A DNA stretch of 55,376 bases from Seonamhaeicola maritimus (GTDB lineage: Bacteria > Bacteroidota > Bacteroidia > Flavobacteriales > Flavobacteriaceae). Both the position numbers and the translations under genes were made by a program. The stretch spans positions 1,092 through 56,467 of the forward strand of contig NZ_VRKQ01000013.1 in NCBI RefSeq assembly GCF_008056315.1, in the 5' to 3' direction. The notes beneath the pieces are model-generated. The model saw only the letters and a list, made by a program, of their open reading frames with translations. It searched no databases and had not been told where the DNA came from. Of the stretch, positions 1 to 8,705 are shown one piece after another (position 1 is the stretch's first letter; each line of letters opens with the position of its first letter).

Positions 1-1501
1 CAGCAGTAATGGTAACATCACCATTAGCATCAAGTTGTACTGTAATATCTTGACAGATAGCAGTAGGATCTACATTATCTTGAACGACAACATCATATGT
101 ACAAGAAGCAGTATTTCCATTTCCATCCGTAACTGTCCAAATAACAGTAGTTGTACCCAAAGGAAACGTTGCCCCATTTAAAGTAGTTCCATTATTATAA
201 TCATTCAAAACTGAAGCTACACCACAATTATCATTAACAATAGTAGGATCTAAACTATTATTGGGAACAGTAAAGGTACATACACCGTTATCAGTACTAT
301 AAGATGAATTAGGTGTTGCACAGGTAATAGTAGGGTCTGTATTGTCGACAGAAGTTCCAATTGTGATTGTTGTAGTAGCTTGACAAACTTGACCATTATT
401 TAGTTGATCAAACTCTACAGTGTAATCACCTGGTGGAAGATTTGTAAAAACTCCCGCAGCATTAGGGTCTGAAGCAGGGTTAGAAATAACACCAACAACA
501 GTATTTGAACCTGTATTTCTTAAAACATACCCTGAAATAGTACCAGCAGTAGCGCCGGATCCTTGTACAGTAATTTGCCCATCTGTTTGTCCGCTACATG
601 AAACATCTGTTCCAGTAGCTGTTACTTGCAGACCAACAACGGTAACTGTGAATGAACAAGTCTTTGTAATTATTTGTCCAGAAGGAGAAGTATAAGTAGC
701 TACATATTCCAAATCATGAACTCCAATAGGGTAATATCCTTGATTAGGAGCTGATACTGTAAAATCAACACCAGCAGAACATCCATCATCACTTAAAAAA
801 CCTTCAAGAGCAATAACCGTATCTCCTTGATTAGCATTATTTGGTTTAGAACCAGTATAGGTGAAAACAAATAACAGTCTATAAACTCCGGTAACTCCAG
901 TTACACTACCATTTCCAGGATCGAAGTCAGCATTCCAAGAATATGTAGTTTGACCACCATTAACAGTTTGAGCACTTAATTGAACATCTGGGTAAGGGTT
1001 CCCAAAATTATCTAAGCCACCAATTAGAAACAATTGTACATTATAATTTCCATCGGAGTATTCTACATCAATGGAAATATTTGTATCATCTTCTATTATT
1101 AAAAAAGGTGTTTGTATTTTAGACTTGTCGTCACCATCTCCATCATTACCAGAGAAAAGTTTAACGTACCCTCCATCTGTACCAACACGTGAAATATAAT
1201 TGAAATCCCAACAATCTTCTGTTAATAGTTGCTCATTTAACTCAAACAGCATATTAAAGTTACCATTCCCAGTCCCACCGGAGCATGTCTGAGAAACATC
1301 AGGGGTATTCCAGTTAACAATTGCCCCATCAAAAGGCGGTCCACTGCTTCCATCCATATTCGCATCAGCGCAAACTGTAATGTCAGCAGGACAATTGTCT
1401 AATATTATACAGGAATTATCCTGTCCGTAACTACCATATACTCCAAAGAATATAAGTATGGCAGCTAAATTTTGTAAAACCTTATAAGTATTAGTTTTCA
1501 T
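1..1501 (-). CDS. Large secreted adhesin-like protein with HYR-type domains, 3' part outside the window
   Basis: An open frame runs from an ATG at 1501 down to position 1 with no stop (about 500 codons). It begins with a signal peptide (MKTNTYKVLQ, then a hydrophobic stretch ending in YGQ), so the product is exported, probably by Sec and then T9SS. The first ~200 residues contain a Cys- and Asp-rich domain. Around residues 220-320 there is a stretch rich in Thr/Val/Gly with a Cys pair, resembling SprB-type repeats. The last ~170 residues visible resemble hyalin repeats (HYR): DPTITC, FPLGTTVIWTVTDGNGN and CTYDVVVQDN are typical. HYR modules are beta-sandwich adhesion domains. The expected C-terminal T9SS sorting domain would lie to the left of the window. 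The role as an adhesin is inferred from architecture only; ligand and size are unknown. Confidence 0.85.
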   Translation of the reverse strand, partial: MKTNTYKVLQNLAAILIFFGVYGSYGQDNSCIILDNCPADITVCADANMDGSSGPPFDGAIVNWNTPDVSQTCSGGTGNGNFNMLFELNEQLLTEDCWDFNYISRVGTDGGYVKLFSGNDGDGDDKSKIQTPFLIIEDDTNISIDVEYSDGNYNVQLFLIGGLDNFGNPYPDVQLSAQTVNGGQTTYSWNADFDPGNGSVTGVTGVYRLLFVFTYTGSKPNNANQGDTVIALEGFLSDDGCSAGVDFTVSAPNQGYYPIGVHDLEYVATYTSPSGQIITKTCSFTVTVVGLQVTATGTDVSCSGQTDGQITVQGSGATAGTISGYVLRNTGSNTVVGVISNPASDPNAAGVFTNLPPGDYTVEFDQLNNGQVCQATTTITIGTSVDNTDPTITCATPNSSYSTDNGVCTFTVPNNSLDPTIVNDNCGVASVLNDYNNGTTLNGATFPLGTTTVIWTVTDGNGNTASCTYDVVVQDNVDPTAICQDITVQLDANGDVTITA

Positions 1502-1553
1502 AAGCTTGTAGATTTGTATTGACTTTGGCAAAATTTTTATATATATAAATTGA

Positions 1554-1577
1554 TTGCACAACAATATTGTTGTGCAA
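1554..1577. promoter_or_regulatory. Perfect 24-bp palindrome, possible operator of the left adhesin gene
   Basis: The half-site TTGCACAACAAT is followed directly by its exact reverse complement, with no spacer. It lies 53 bp upstream of the left adhesin start codon, about where a -33 region would fall if transcription started near 1520. No T-tract follows on either strand and there is no loop, so a binding site for a dimeric regulator fits better than a terminator. The binding protein is unknown. Confidence 0.55.
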
Positions 1578-1822
1578 ACATGCTTCGCTTATTCTTAAAA
1601 GTAATGAGGGAATGACGCTAGAATACAAAAGCGTCAAGAACTTTGATTGTGAAATTAGATTTGGGGTCATGATTTCAGTTAATAGCTATACAAAGCAACA
1701 TATATGTTATTGTTTTTTCAAAAAAACATGTCAAATCACTTAAAAAGTCGACAAAGGGCATTTCGTACACGGCTAGTCGAATATTTTGTATGATTTAACA
1801 ACATCAGTTGTTATGTAAATCT

Positions 1823-1853
1823 TTTGCTAAGGTCTTTATAATCCATAATTTAG
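1823..1853 (+). promoter_or_regulatory. Likely promoter of sixA (TTTG-N19-TAATTTAG)
   Basis: TTTG at 1823-1826 is followed after 19 bases by TAATTTAG at 1846-1853, one mismatch from the Bacteroidetes -7 consensus TAnnTTTG. The predicted start near 1860 would give a leader of about 105 bases before the sixA ATG at 1966. The same TAATTTAG sequence occurs at the same spacing upstream of the gene at 2646. Confidence 0.4.
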
Positions 1854-1965
1854 TGTTATTAGTTTGATTAAATTCTATTATTTTAGAATAATTAATAAGC
1901 AAATAAATTGAATTTTATCGAGAAAAACAACTTTTTGTCGATAAAAAATGCGTTTAATCGGTGTT

Positions 1966-2454
1966 ATGAAAAAATTAATTCTAGTACGGCATGCAAAATC
2001 TTCATGGGAATATGATGTAATAGACCATGAACGTCCATTAAAAAAAAGAGGTATTAAAGATGCTAATCTCGTGTCAAATTATCTAAAGGGCAATCATTTA
2101 ACTTTTGATAGCGTCCTTTCTAGTGATGCCGTAAGGGCTAAAACTACTGCAAGCATTTTTATAAATAATCTTAATATAGATAAAGAATTAGTTGAGCTAA
2201 ACAATCGTTTATATGATTTTTCTGGTAGAGATTTGGTTGAAGTAATTAAAAGTTGTGATAGTAAGATTAATGATTTGCTCATTTTTGGACATAATCATGC
2301 TATAACAGCTTTTGTAAATACTTATGGTAGTACATATATAGATAATGTACCAACATGTGGAGTAGTGGCTATGGAATTTGATATTAGCAGTTGGCAAGAG
2401 TTGAGTAAAGGCAAAACTACCATGACATTGTTTCCTAGAGATTTGAAGGTTTGA
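1966..2454 (+). CDS. sixA: SixA-type phosphohistidine phosphatase
   Basis: A 162-residue histidine phosphatase (phosphoglycerate mutase-like fold). The family signature RHAK follows at once after the start (MKKLILVRHAKSSWE), where the His is the phospho-accepting residue; a second catalytic His is in FGHNHA near residue 110. SixA enzymes remove phosphate from histidine on phosphotransfer proteins, though in this phylum the substrate is not known. An ATG at 1948 would add six residues (MRLIGV); I prefer 1966 because members of the family begin with MKKLILVRHAK. In related genomes such a gene is often next to ppk1-ppx; here the spr genes lie between them. The frame ends in a short gap of 190 bases before the next gene. 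Confidence 0.85.
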   Translation: MKKLILVRHAKSSWEYDVIDHERPLKKRGIKDANLVSNYLKGNHLTFDSVLSSDAVRAKTTASIFINNLNIDKELVELNNRLYDFSGRDLVEVIKSCDSKINDLLIFGHNHAITAFVNTYGSTYIDNVPTCGVVAMEFDISSWQELSKGKTTMTLFPRDLKV

Positions 2455-2589
2455 TTTAAGTATTACTTTATAAGGTATAATTCATAAGGATGATCCAAAG
2501 AAGTTAACTCATAATGTTTAAAGTGTATAATTAAAACAGTTGTTATTTCTTACTTAAATCAAATAAATTGTAAAAAAATCGATAAAACG

Positions 2590-2620
2590 TTTGTTTTTAA
2601 CGGTAAAAAGTATAATTTAG
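2590..2620 (+). promoter_or_regulatory. Promoter of the small exported protein (TTTG-N19-TAATTTAG)
   Basis: TTTG at 2590-2593 and TAATTTAG at 2613-2620 are separated by 19 bases and end 25 bases before the ATG, giving a leader of about 19 bases. The motif ATCGATAAAAC (2578-2588) lies directly upstream of the -33 element. Confidence 0.5.
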
Positions 2621-2645
2621 CCCACTGAACCTCAAATCTATTTTT

Positions 2646-3092
2646 ATGAAAACAAAAATATTCCTACTTAGTTTTTGTCTTTTTTTGGTTACTGGCCTAA
2701 GTTTTGCTCAAAAAAAGAAGCAGCCTAAAAGTATTATTAGTGATAAGGTTGCAATAAAAAAATACCATAGTAAAGATGAGTTGGATAGAAAGCAAAAAGG
2801 AGAATTACTAGTACTTTATATTGAAAGAATTGAAAGCTTAGTACAACTAATGCCTTATATAGCTTTCGCTACAAAACCTGGAGTTACTATGTCTACTTTG
2901 GGAATTCCAAATGATAATGATAATAGAAAAATGTTAGATGAACAATTTGAGGCTACAGACGATTTTATTTCAAAGAATGAAGAGTTCCAAAAAAGGATTT
3001 TGCCATACTCAGATACGGACAATTTAGTATCGGCTATTTTGTTTTATGAAGACACTTTAAAATCGCTTCATGAATACAGTGAATTTCATTAA
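2646..3092 (+). CDS. Small exported protein of unknown function
   Basis: A 148-residue product that starts with a clear signal peptide (hydrophobic stretch FLLSFCLFLVTGLSFA, cleavage before QKKKQ) followed by a lysine-rich segment. The mature part is mostly charged and probably helical, with the segment ELLVLYIERIESLVQLMPYIAF and no cysteine after the signal sequence. I do not recognise a family. It is transcribed alone: it has its own promoter, and a good intrinsic terminator lies just downstream at 3118-3147. The same upstream TCGATAAAA motif occurs before the neighbouring surface-protein genes, so it may be regulated with them. Function unknown. Confidence 0.75.
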   Translation: MKTKIFLLSFCLFLVTGLSFAQKKKQPKSIISDKVAIKKYHSKDELDRKQKGELLVLYIERIESLVQLMPYIAFATKPGVTMSTLGIPNDNDNRKMLDEQFEATDDFISKNEEFQKRILPYSDTDNLVSAILFYEDTLKSLHEYSEFH

Positions 3093-3117
3093 GAAATAGT
3101 TTATAATTTTATACTTG

Positions 3118-3147
3118 AAGGAGCAATTTAGTTTGTTCCTTTTTTTT
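3118..3147 (+). terminator. Intrinsic terminator after the small exported protein
   Basis: A 9-bp stem (AAGGAGCAA pairing with TTGTTCCTT, one G-U pair), a 6-base loop and a run of eight T. It separates the gene at 2646 from the surface-protein genes that follow. Confidence 0.75.
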
Positions 3148-3250
3148 GTTTATATAATAGGTTAATAGGAAATGCTCTCTATGGTCTTAAAGTATGTTTG
3201 AAAGTGTAGGTATTAGTATTAGTCTAAATATTAATCTTTTAAAAATGTAT

Positions 3251-3302
3251 TACATCGATAAAATATGAAAAATACTACATCTAAAATGTATTTTATCGAA
3301 TA
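3251..3302 (+). promoter_or_regulatory. Inverted TCGATAAAAT motifs upstream of the surface-protein/spr promoter
   Basis: TACATCGATAAAATA is read on the plus strand from 3251, and TATTCGATAAAATACA on the minus strand across 3287-3302. A partial copy, TACATCTAAAAT, lies between them. The right copy ends about 4 bases before the -33 TTTG, a usual place for an activator site. The regulator is unknown. Confidence 0.5.
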
Positions 3303-3303
3303 A

Positions 3304-3335
3304 TTTGGTATTTCATGGAATTAATGTTATATTTG
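3304..3335 (+). promoter_or_regulatory. Promoter of the beta-helix protein and sprC-sprD
   Basis: TTTG at 3304-3307, 20 bases, then TATATTTG at 3328-3335, an exact match to the Bacteroidetes TAnnTTTG consensus. Transcription would start near 3342, giving a leader of about 42 bases. Confidence 0.6.
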
Positions 3336-3383
3336 AAAAATATATAAATAAACCATTTCTACTGAAATCATAAATACTTGATA

Positions 3384-4700
3384 ATGAAAAAACTTAATGT
3401 ATTAATATGGGTATTACTTTTAGTTTTTACAAATCTTTTTGCCCAACAAGAAAAGGGTATTATTGGAACAACTAATTGGTTAAACAACTGGACAGATTTT
3501 CAACCAAACAAACAATATCATAGAGAACCTACTCAAATTATATCTGGTAATATTACTAGTGACACAAAATTATTTAAGAGGGATACATATCTGCTTATGG
3601 GTAGTGTTTTTGTTACCAACCAAGCAAATCTATATATTGAACCAGGTACGGTAATATTAGGGGACTATGATTCTAAAGCCTCACTAACCATATCAAGAGG
3701 TTCTAAAATTATTGCAGAAGGAACTGAAACAGATCCAATAATCTTTTCATCAAACAGGAGCGTTAAAAAAGCTGGAGACTGGGGAGGAGTAATCGTTCTT
3801 GGAGATGCTCCATTAAACAGGTTTGGTAATGGTTCTGTGGCCAATTTTCACACCCAATTATCTCCAGAAAATTATGTTAACACAAATTATGGTGGTAATA
3901 ACACTGAAGACAGTTCTGGTGTTTTAAAATATGTTAGAATAGAGTATTCAGGAAAAAGAATTAAAGGAGCAGGCTACTTTAACGGACTGCTATTAGCAGG
4001 TATTGGTTCTAAAACTGTGCTAGATAACATTATGGTAAGCTATTCGGCGGGAGATGCTTTCGAAATTTGGGGAGGTGATATTACCCTAAATCAGGCTGTG
4101 TCTTATAGAGCTAGTATTAATGATTTCAAATTTAATCATGGTACGCAATGTATGTTGAATAATTCCTTAGCTATAAGGTCACCTTATATTTCAAGTAGTG
4201 ATGGCTCTCGTTGCTTAAAGGTTCTTTCATATGATAGAAAGGAAGATGTTGATTTTTCAAAAAAATCAACATTGGTTGTAGCCAAAAATATAACAGTGTT
4301 AAACGATAGTGAAAGTTTAAAAGAAGATATTGAAAATGGACTCATAAAAGAAGGAGTTTTTATTGGAGAAAATGCATTTTTAGACATGAATAAAAGTGTT
4401 ATTTCTGGATTTAATCCAGCTGTTATTCTAGATGATAGAATATCTATTAATCAATCAAACCTTGAAAAAGTCAAGTTTACCGATATGTATTTTAATAATT
4501 GCAACGGAAATATTTTTGTTCTTAACAATGGAAATAATGATGACTTAGAGAATTGGTACGGTAACTCAGCCTTTTTTAATGTGTATTCTAAAAGTGAAAA
4601 TATTGAAACCTTTATAGATATTGAGAATAAAAGAAGACCAGACTACAGATTGAGGATTAATAAAATAATTGCAATTAACAAGCCTGATGTTGATGAGTGA
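3384..4700 (+). CDS. Exported beta-helix-like surface protein, function unknown
   Basis: A 438-residue protein with a signal peptide (MKKLNVLIWVLLLVFTNLFAQ). From about residue 50 it shows the pattern of a family of Bacteroidetes cell-surface proteins: LLMGSVFVTNQANLYIEPG, then GSKIIAEGTETDPIIFSS and AGDWGGVIVLGDAP. These are repeating short strands typical of a right-handed parallel beta-helix. The ATG at 3384 is chosen over the TTG at 3378 because it starts a normal signal peptide. No T9SS C-terminal sorting domain is visible; the end is NKIIAINKPDVDE. It is 45 bases upstream of sprC with no terminator between, so it is likely co-transcribed with sprC and sprD. It is not one of the sprCDBF genes I know of from Flavobacterium johnsoniae, so a link to gliding is inference from position. 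Confidence 0.7.
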   Translation: MKKLNVLIWVLLLVFTNLFAQQEKGIIGTTNWLNNWTDFQPNKQYHREPTQIISGNITSDTKLFKRDTYLLMGSVFVTNQANLYIEPGTVILGDYDSKASLTISRGSKIIAEGTETDPIIFSSNRSVKKAGDWGGVIVLGDAPLNRFGNGSVANFHTQLSPENYVNTNYGGNNTEDSSGVLKYVRIEYSGKRIKGAGYFNGLLLAGIGSKTVLDNIMVSYSAGDAFEIWGGDITLNQAVSYRASINDFKFNHGTQCMLNNSLAIRSPYISSSDGSRCLKVLSYDRKEDVDFSKKSTLVVAKNITVLNDSESLKEDIENGLIKEGVFIGENAFLDMNKSVISGFNPAVILDDRISINQSNLEKVKFTDMYFNNCNGNIFVLNNGNNDDLENWYGNSAFFNVYSKSENIETFIDIENKRRPDYRLRINKIIAINKPDVDE

Positions 4701-4745
4701 TAATAACGTTTATGCGTTTTATGTTTAAAAAGAAAAATCAGTCTG

Positions 4746-6176
4746 ATGAAGAAAATAATATTTATAACCTTTATTATTTGTGCATTTACATTAAAAGTGA
4801 GTGCACAAATTGTTATTAGTAAACCAACTTTGGGGTTTACTCAAGCATGTGCAAGTTCTTCATTTAATACTTATAATGTTACATTTTCATTTTCACCAGA
4901 TACAGCTTTAACTGGATCTAATCAATTTATGGTTGAACTTTCGGATGAAACAGGAGATTTTACAAATGCAACTATCGTTTTTACATCTTCAGCGGGAAGC
5001 GTTACCAGTTCTCCTGCAACTTTAAGTTTTTCTTTACCAACAACTACAGCTGGTGAAGCATTTAAGGTGAGAATAAAAAGTACCTCACCAGCTGCTTCTA
5101 GTACAGGTTCTGATGCTTTTGCAGCTTATTATAAAATTCAAGATTCACAATTCACTATAAACAATTTAATAGAAACAGCAGTATTTTGTTCTGGAGGAAG
5201 CTATTTGTTAACCATTGACAATCCAGGTGATGCCATGAATGATTCACCATTGCAGTATCCATCCTTAACCTTTAACTGGTATAAAGAAACTGGGCCATCA
5301 ACTTTTGTGTTTGTTGAGACTGGAGAGAATTTATTGGTAAGTGAACCCGGAACTTATTTTGTAGAAACCAATTATGGATCCTGCACGTCAGATTCTTATT
5401 CTAATAGAGTTACAGTGAGCGAAGCTTCTTCGGGAGAAACGACAACTTCTATAAGTTCTTTACTCGGGAATCCTTATTGTTATGAAGATGGGCCTACAAC
5501 ATTAAGTACTATTTCTGGAGATAGTTATGAGTGGTTTAAAGATGGAGAAAGAATTTCTGGAGCTACAAGTCAAATGCTTGAAGTAAATGAATCTGGGGTA
5601 TATAGTGTTAATATTGATTTAGGAGATTGTGTTGCAAGTGCTAGCATAGATTTAGAAAGTACCGGATTTACTAGTAGTATTGATGTTGAAGATATTAATA
5701 TGCTAGAGGAAGGTGAAACGTTAATAGCATCTGTTACTACTAGTGCCAATACGCCAACTTTTAAATGGTATTTAAATGGTACTGAAATTTCGGGAGCAAC
5801 TTTAAGTAATTATGAAATAAGTACTTCTGGAAATTATATGGTAACAATAAGTCAAACTGTGGGATGTTCTTCCTCAAAAGAATATTCTTTCAGAGTAACA
5901 GAACCATTTCCTAATGTTTCTAAAATACCTAATTTAATAAGTCCAAATGGAGATGGCGTAAATGATACTTGGGTAATTCCGCAAGAGTATGTGAGTGGGT
6001 CCGGATCACAAGTTATGGTAGTAAGTGAACAAGGTAAAATAGTTTTAAATACAAATGATTATAAAAATAATTGGCCAGAGAACACAAGTTTTAAAGATGT
6101 GAATCCGGTGTACTATTATATTATTACAACCCCAAATAATAAGACACGTAAAGGATCAATTACGTTAGTCAAATGA
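4746..6176 (+). CDS. sprC: SprC-like exported protein with gliding-motility C-terminal domain
   Basis: A 476-residue protein with signal peptide (ending in VSA before QIV) and a chain of immunoglobulin-like segments; FNWYKETG, YEWFKDGERISGATS and FKWYLNGTEISGATLS are three copies of a similar motif near residues 177, 260 and 342. The last ~85 residues are a gliding-motility-associated C-terminal domain (CHU_C type), with ISPNGDGVNDTW as its signature, which directs secretion and sorting by T9SS (type B signal). In F. johnsoniae the order sprC-sprD-sprB-sprF is known to form an operon needed for normal SprB-driven motility; the order here is the same. The name rests on position and architecture rather than on alignment. 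It is followed after one base by sprD. Confidence 0.65.
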   Translation: MKKIIFITFIICAFTLKVSAQIVISKPTLGFTQACASSSFNTYNVTFSFSPDTALTGSNQFMVELSDETGDFTNATIVFTSSAGSVTSSPATLSFSLPTTTAGEAFKVRIKSTSPAASSTGSDAFAAYYKIQDSQFTINNLIETAVFCSGGSYLLTIDNPGDAMNDSPLQYPSLTFNWYKETGPSTFVFVETGENLLVSEPGTYFVETNYGSCTSDSYSNRVTVSEASSGETTTSISSLLGNPYCYEDGPTTLSTISGDSYEWFKDGERISGATSQMLEVNESGVYSVNIDLGDCVASASIDLESTGFTSSIDVEDINMLEEGETLIASVTTSANTPTFKWYLNGTEISGATLSNYEISTSGNYMVTISQTVGCSSSKEYSFRVTEPFPNVSKIPNLISPNGDGVNDTWVIPQEYVSGSGSQVMVVSEQGKIVLNTNDYKNNWPENTSFKDVNPVYYYIITTPNNKTRKGSITLVK

Positions 6177-6177
6177 C

Positions 6178-8649
6178 ATGAATAAATACCTACTATATTG
6201 GATTTTATTTTTATTTACGTTACAAATCATTCATTCTCAAGAGAATGGTGTTGTAGCGTTTGATCTGCCTATTAGAAATTCTTTAAAATTTAATAGGTAC
6301 GTTATAAACCCTACGTTTAGTTTTGTAAGAGAACAAAACAAATACATTAGTTTTTCTAACAAAAGACAATGGGTACAGTTTGCAGATGCTCCTCAAGCCT
6401 ATCTGTTTGGTTATTCAGGAAGGTTTAAGGAAAATATTGGTATGGGTGTAGGTCTCTTTCAACAAGATTACGGCGTACAAACAACTTTTGGAGCCGTTTT
6501 AAATTTCGCCTATAATGTGTCATTAAATAGAGATGATAATTTAACCTTCGGACTTAATCTAGGAGCTTATCAAAGCGGAATTAACGACGGACGAGTAATT
6601 GTAAACGAACCTGATCCTGTCATTCAAAATATTCCAAAAAACTTTATGTTAACTATTAATCCTGGTATTAATTATGGCACTGGATTTTTTGATTTTGGAC
6701 TTTCTATAAACAATTTGGTTTCATATAATTTGAATGCCTCAAAGCTCATTGAGGAAAACCCAGCACAAAGTGTACAGGCTCATATTATGTATACAGGATA
6801 TATGAATAGCAGAGGTTTTTTTGATGAAAGTAAATTTTCTAGTTTAATCAGGTCCGAATTTAAAAAAGATAAAACAGTTCTTTCTGGTTTGGCAATGTTA
6901 AGTATTCCTAAAGGCCTTTGGGGACAAGTTGGTTATAATACTTTATACGGTGCTTCTGCCGGAATAGGTCTAAATATTAGTGAGCAAATTGCTGTTGAAT
7001 ATAATTATGAACAATCTGTAGGAGATTTGGTGTCTTTTGGGAGTTCCCATGAAATTACCTTAGCATACCGTTTTAAAAATAATAAAAGGTTTATGTATAA
7101 TGGTGATGACGAAGAAAAATCTGTATTTACCCCATCAAGAAAATCTAAACGTGTTATAGCTAGTAAGAATCCAACTAAAAAGACTGGGTCTGCTACACCA
7201 GGTAGGTTAAAATCTAGAAGGGCTGCTTTAGAGGATAAAAATAAAATCACCGAAGATCTACCTACCAATGTTCCTCAAGACAATCAGGAAGAACAAGCCA
7301 ATTTAGAGGAAGAAACCAAGCTTATAGCAGAAATAGAAGCTAAAAAAGAGGTGGAAAGACTTAAAGCAGAAGAACAGGCTAGAATTAAGGCTGAAAAAGA
7401 ACTTGAAGAAAAGCAGAGCGCAGAAGCACTGAAACGTAAACAAGAAGCTGAAGCTAAAGCTCGTGCAGCAAAAGAATTACAAGAAAAGCGTGATGCTGAA
7501 GTAAGAGCTAGAGAAGAAGTATTAATGAAAAAAAGAGAAGAGGCTAAGGCTAAGGAGAAGGCTAGATTAGAGGAAGAAAAACGTAAACAAGAGGAAGAAG
7601 CAAGACTTAAGGCTGAAGCGGAAGAAAAGGCTTTATTAGAAGCTGAAAGGTTAAAAGTTGAAGAAGAACTAAAAGCAAAAGAAGCTTTAGAGCAAGCCAA
7701 GAGAGAAGAGGCAGAAGTCTTATCTAAGTTAAAAGAGCAAGCTATTGAAGGAACTGATTCATCTGGGCCTGAATTAGATGAAGAAACGCTGAATTCAATT
7801 AATAATTTGAATCAAATATCTGAAACCTCTAAAAACTTACAACAGCTATTAATTGATAGACTATCGGACAAAGTGGATATAAAACAACAAGATTTAGATG
7901 ACTTAAAAGAAGAAAACGATTTAAGTGAGCAAGGAATTACTGTAGCTCCTAAACCGTTTAAAAGCATAACCGAGGAAAATGCCGAAATAGAATCAATTAA
8001 GAAAGAAATTGATAAGGTAATTGAAGAACAGGATATCAAAATTCAGGAGTTAGAAGCTGTTTTAATTATGCGTAAAGGGAAGAAACGCGACAAACTAGAT
8101 CCTTTATCTGCAAGTTATTTGAGAACTATTGAGAAATTAAAAACTGATCGGTTAAAAACTATTAGGACTAAAGAAAGCCTAATAGCAAATCTAAAAACTA
8201 TTAATGAAGCTACAGAAGTAGAAAGAAAACGAAGAATCAAACGCGCTGCATATGATAATCAACAAGATAGGTATGCCAAAGATAGAGCTACATTAGAAAG
8301 TATTAAGAAATTCACGGACCCAAGTCCTACACCATTAAATGAAGAAGATTTTGATTTTGGTGAAGAACAAAGTAATAGTATTAGAATTGTTAAAGATGTT
8401 AGCAATGAGGAAAATGGATACTATATGGTTATAGCGGTTCATGATACTGAAGCAAAGAGAGATGAATTTTTAAGGAATGTAGTGGCTTCTGGTGAATCCA
8501 ATATTAACTTTTTCTTTGATGTGAATTCAAATAAATACTTCATCTATTCTAAAAAGTTCAATTATATTGAAGCTGCTAATACCGCTTTAGTTTCAAAGGA
8601 AAACAAACCTTATAACAATAAAATGTCTATTGTCAAAATAGAAAATTAG
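6178..8649 (+). CDS. sprD: SprD-like protein: PorP/SprF-type barrel fused to long coiled coil
   Basis: An 823-residue protein in three parts. Residues 1-300 have a signal peptide and the pattern of the PorP/SprF outer-membrane beta-barrel family (NPTFSFVREQ, QWVQFADAPQAY, GVGLFQQDYGVQ, ending EITLAYRFKNN). Residues ~380-520 are an almost uninterrupted Lys/Glu/Ala-rich coiled coil (many KAEEEA-like units). The middle and C-terminal part (to ~740) is also charged and helical, and the last ~90 residues form a compact alpha/beta segment (GYYMVIAVHDTEAKRDEFL) resembling an SPOR-type domain. This suggests an outer-membrane anchor with a long periplasmic rod, possibly touching peptidoglycan; that is inference. 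It starts one base after sprC and is followed by a strong terminator. The long ORF on the opposite strand across the coiled coil is an artefact of its codon pattern. Confidence 0.65.
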   Translation: MNKYLLYWILFLFTLQIIHSQENGVVAFDLPIRNSLKFNRYVINPTFSFVREQNKYISFSNKRQWVQFADAPQAYLFGYSGRFKENIGMGVGLFQQDYGVQTTFGAVLNFAYNVSLNRDDNLTFGLNLGAYQSGINDGRVIVNEPDPVIQNIPKNFMLTINPGINYGTGFFDFGLSINNLVSYNLNASKLIEENPAQSVQAHIMYTGYMNSRGFFDESKFSSLIRSEFKKDKTVLSGLAMLSIPKGLWGQVGYNTLYGASAGIGLNISEQIAVEYNYEQSVGDLVSFGSSHEITLAYRFKNNKRFMYNGDDEEKSVFTPSRKSKRVIASKNPTKKTGSATPGRLKSRRAALEDKNKITEDLPTNVPQDNQEEQANLEEETKLIAEIEAKKEVERLKAEEQARIKAEKELEEKQSAEALKRKQEAEAKARAAKELQEKRDAEVRAREEVLMKKREEAKAKEKARLEEEKRKQEEEARLKAEAEEKALLEAERLKVEEELKAKEALEQAKREEAEVLSKLKEQAIEGTDSSGPELDEETLNSINNLNQISETSKNLQQLLIDRLSDKVDIKQQDLDDLKEENDLSEQGITVAPKPFKSITEENAEIESIKKEIDKVIEEQDIKIQELEAVLIMRKGKKRDKLDPLSASYLRTIEKLKTDRLKTIRTKESLIANLKTINEATEVERKRRIKRAAYDNQQDRYAKDRATLESIKKFTDPSPTPLNEEDFDFGEEQSNSIRIVKDVSNEENGYYMVIAVHDTEAKRDEFLRNVVASGESNINFFFDVNSNKYFIYSKKFNYIEAANTALVSKENKPYNNKMSIVKIEN

Positions 8650-8673
8650 GAACCATTGTTAATCAACTTAAGG

Positions 8674-8705
8674 AATCGGATAATAGTTTTTATCCGATTT
8701 TTTTT
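8674..8705 (+). terminator. Strong intrinsic terminator between sprD and sprB
   Basis: A 10-bp perfect stem (AATCGGATAA pairing with TTATCCGATT), a 6-base loop, and a T-tract to 8705. It should end most transcription from the sprC-sprD unit, so sprB needs its own promoter. Confidence 0.85.

Larger units (their letters stand above)
1502..1965. other. Divergent intergenic region between the left adhesin and sixA
   Basis: No gene is seen here. It holds a perfect 24-bp palindrome at 1554-1577 close to the start of the left adhesin, a likely sixA promoter at 1823-1853, and two oppositely oriented TCGATAAAA-type motifs at 1911-1921 and 1937-1946. The remainder is AT-rich and without visible structure. 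Confidence 0.6.

Noticed and set aside
7284-7700. Long minus-strand ORF rich in Ser and Ala across sprD
   Set aside because: It is the antisense of the Lys/Glu/Ala coiled coil; codon periodicity makes it open. No start signal or homology feature.
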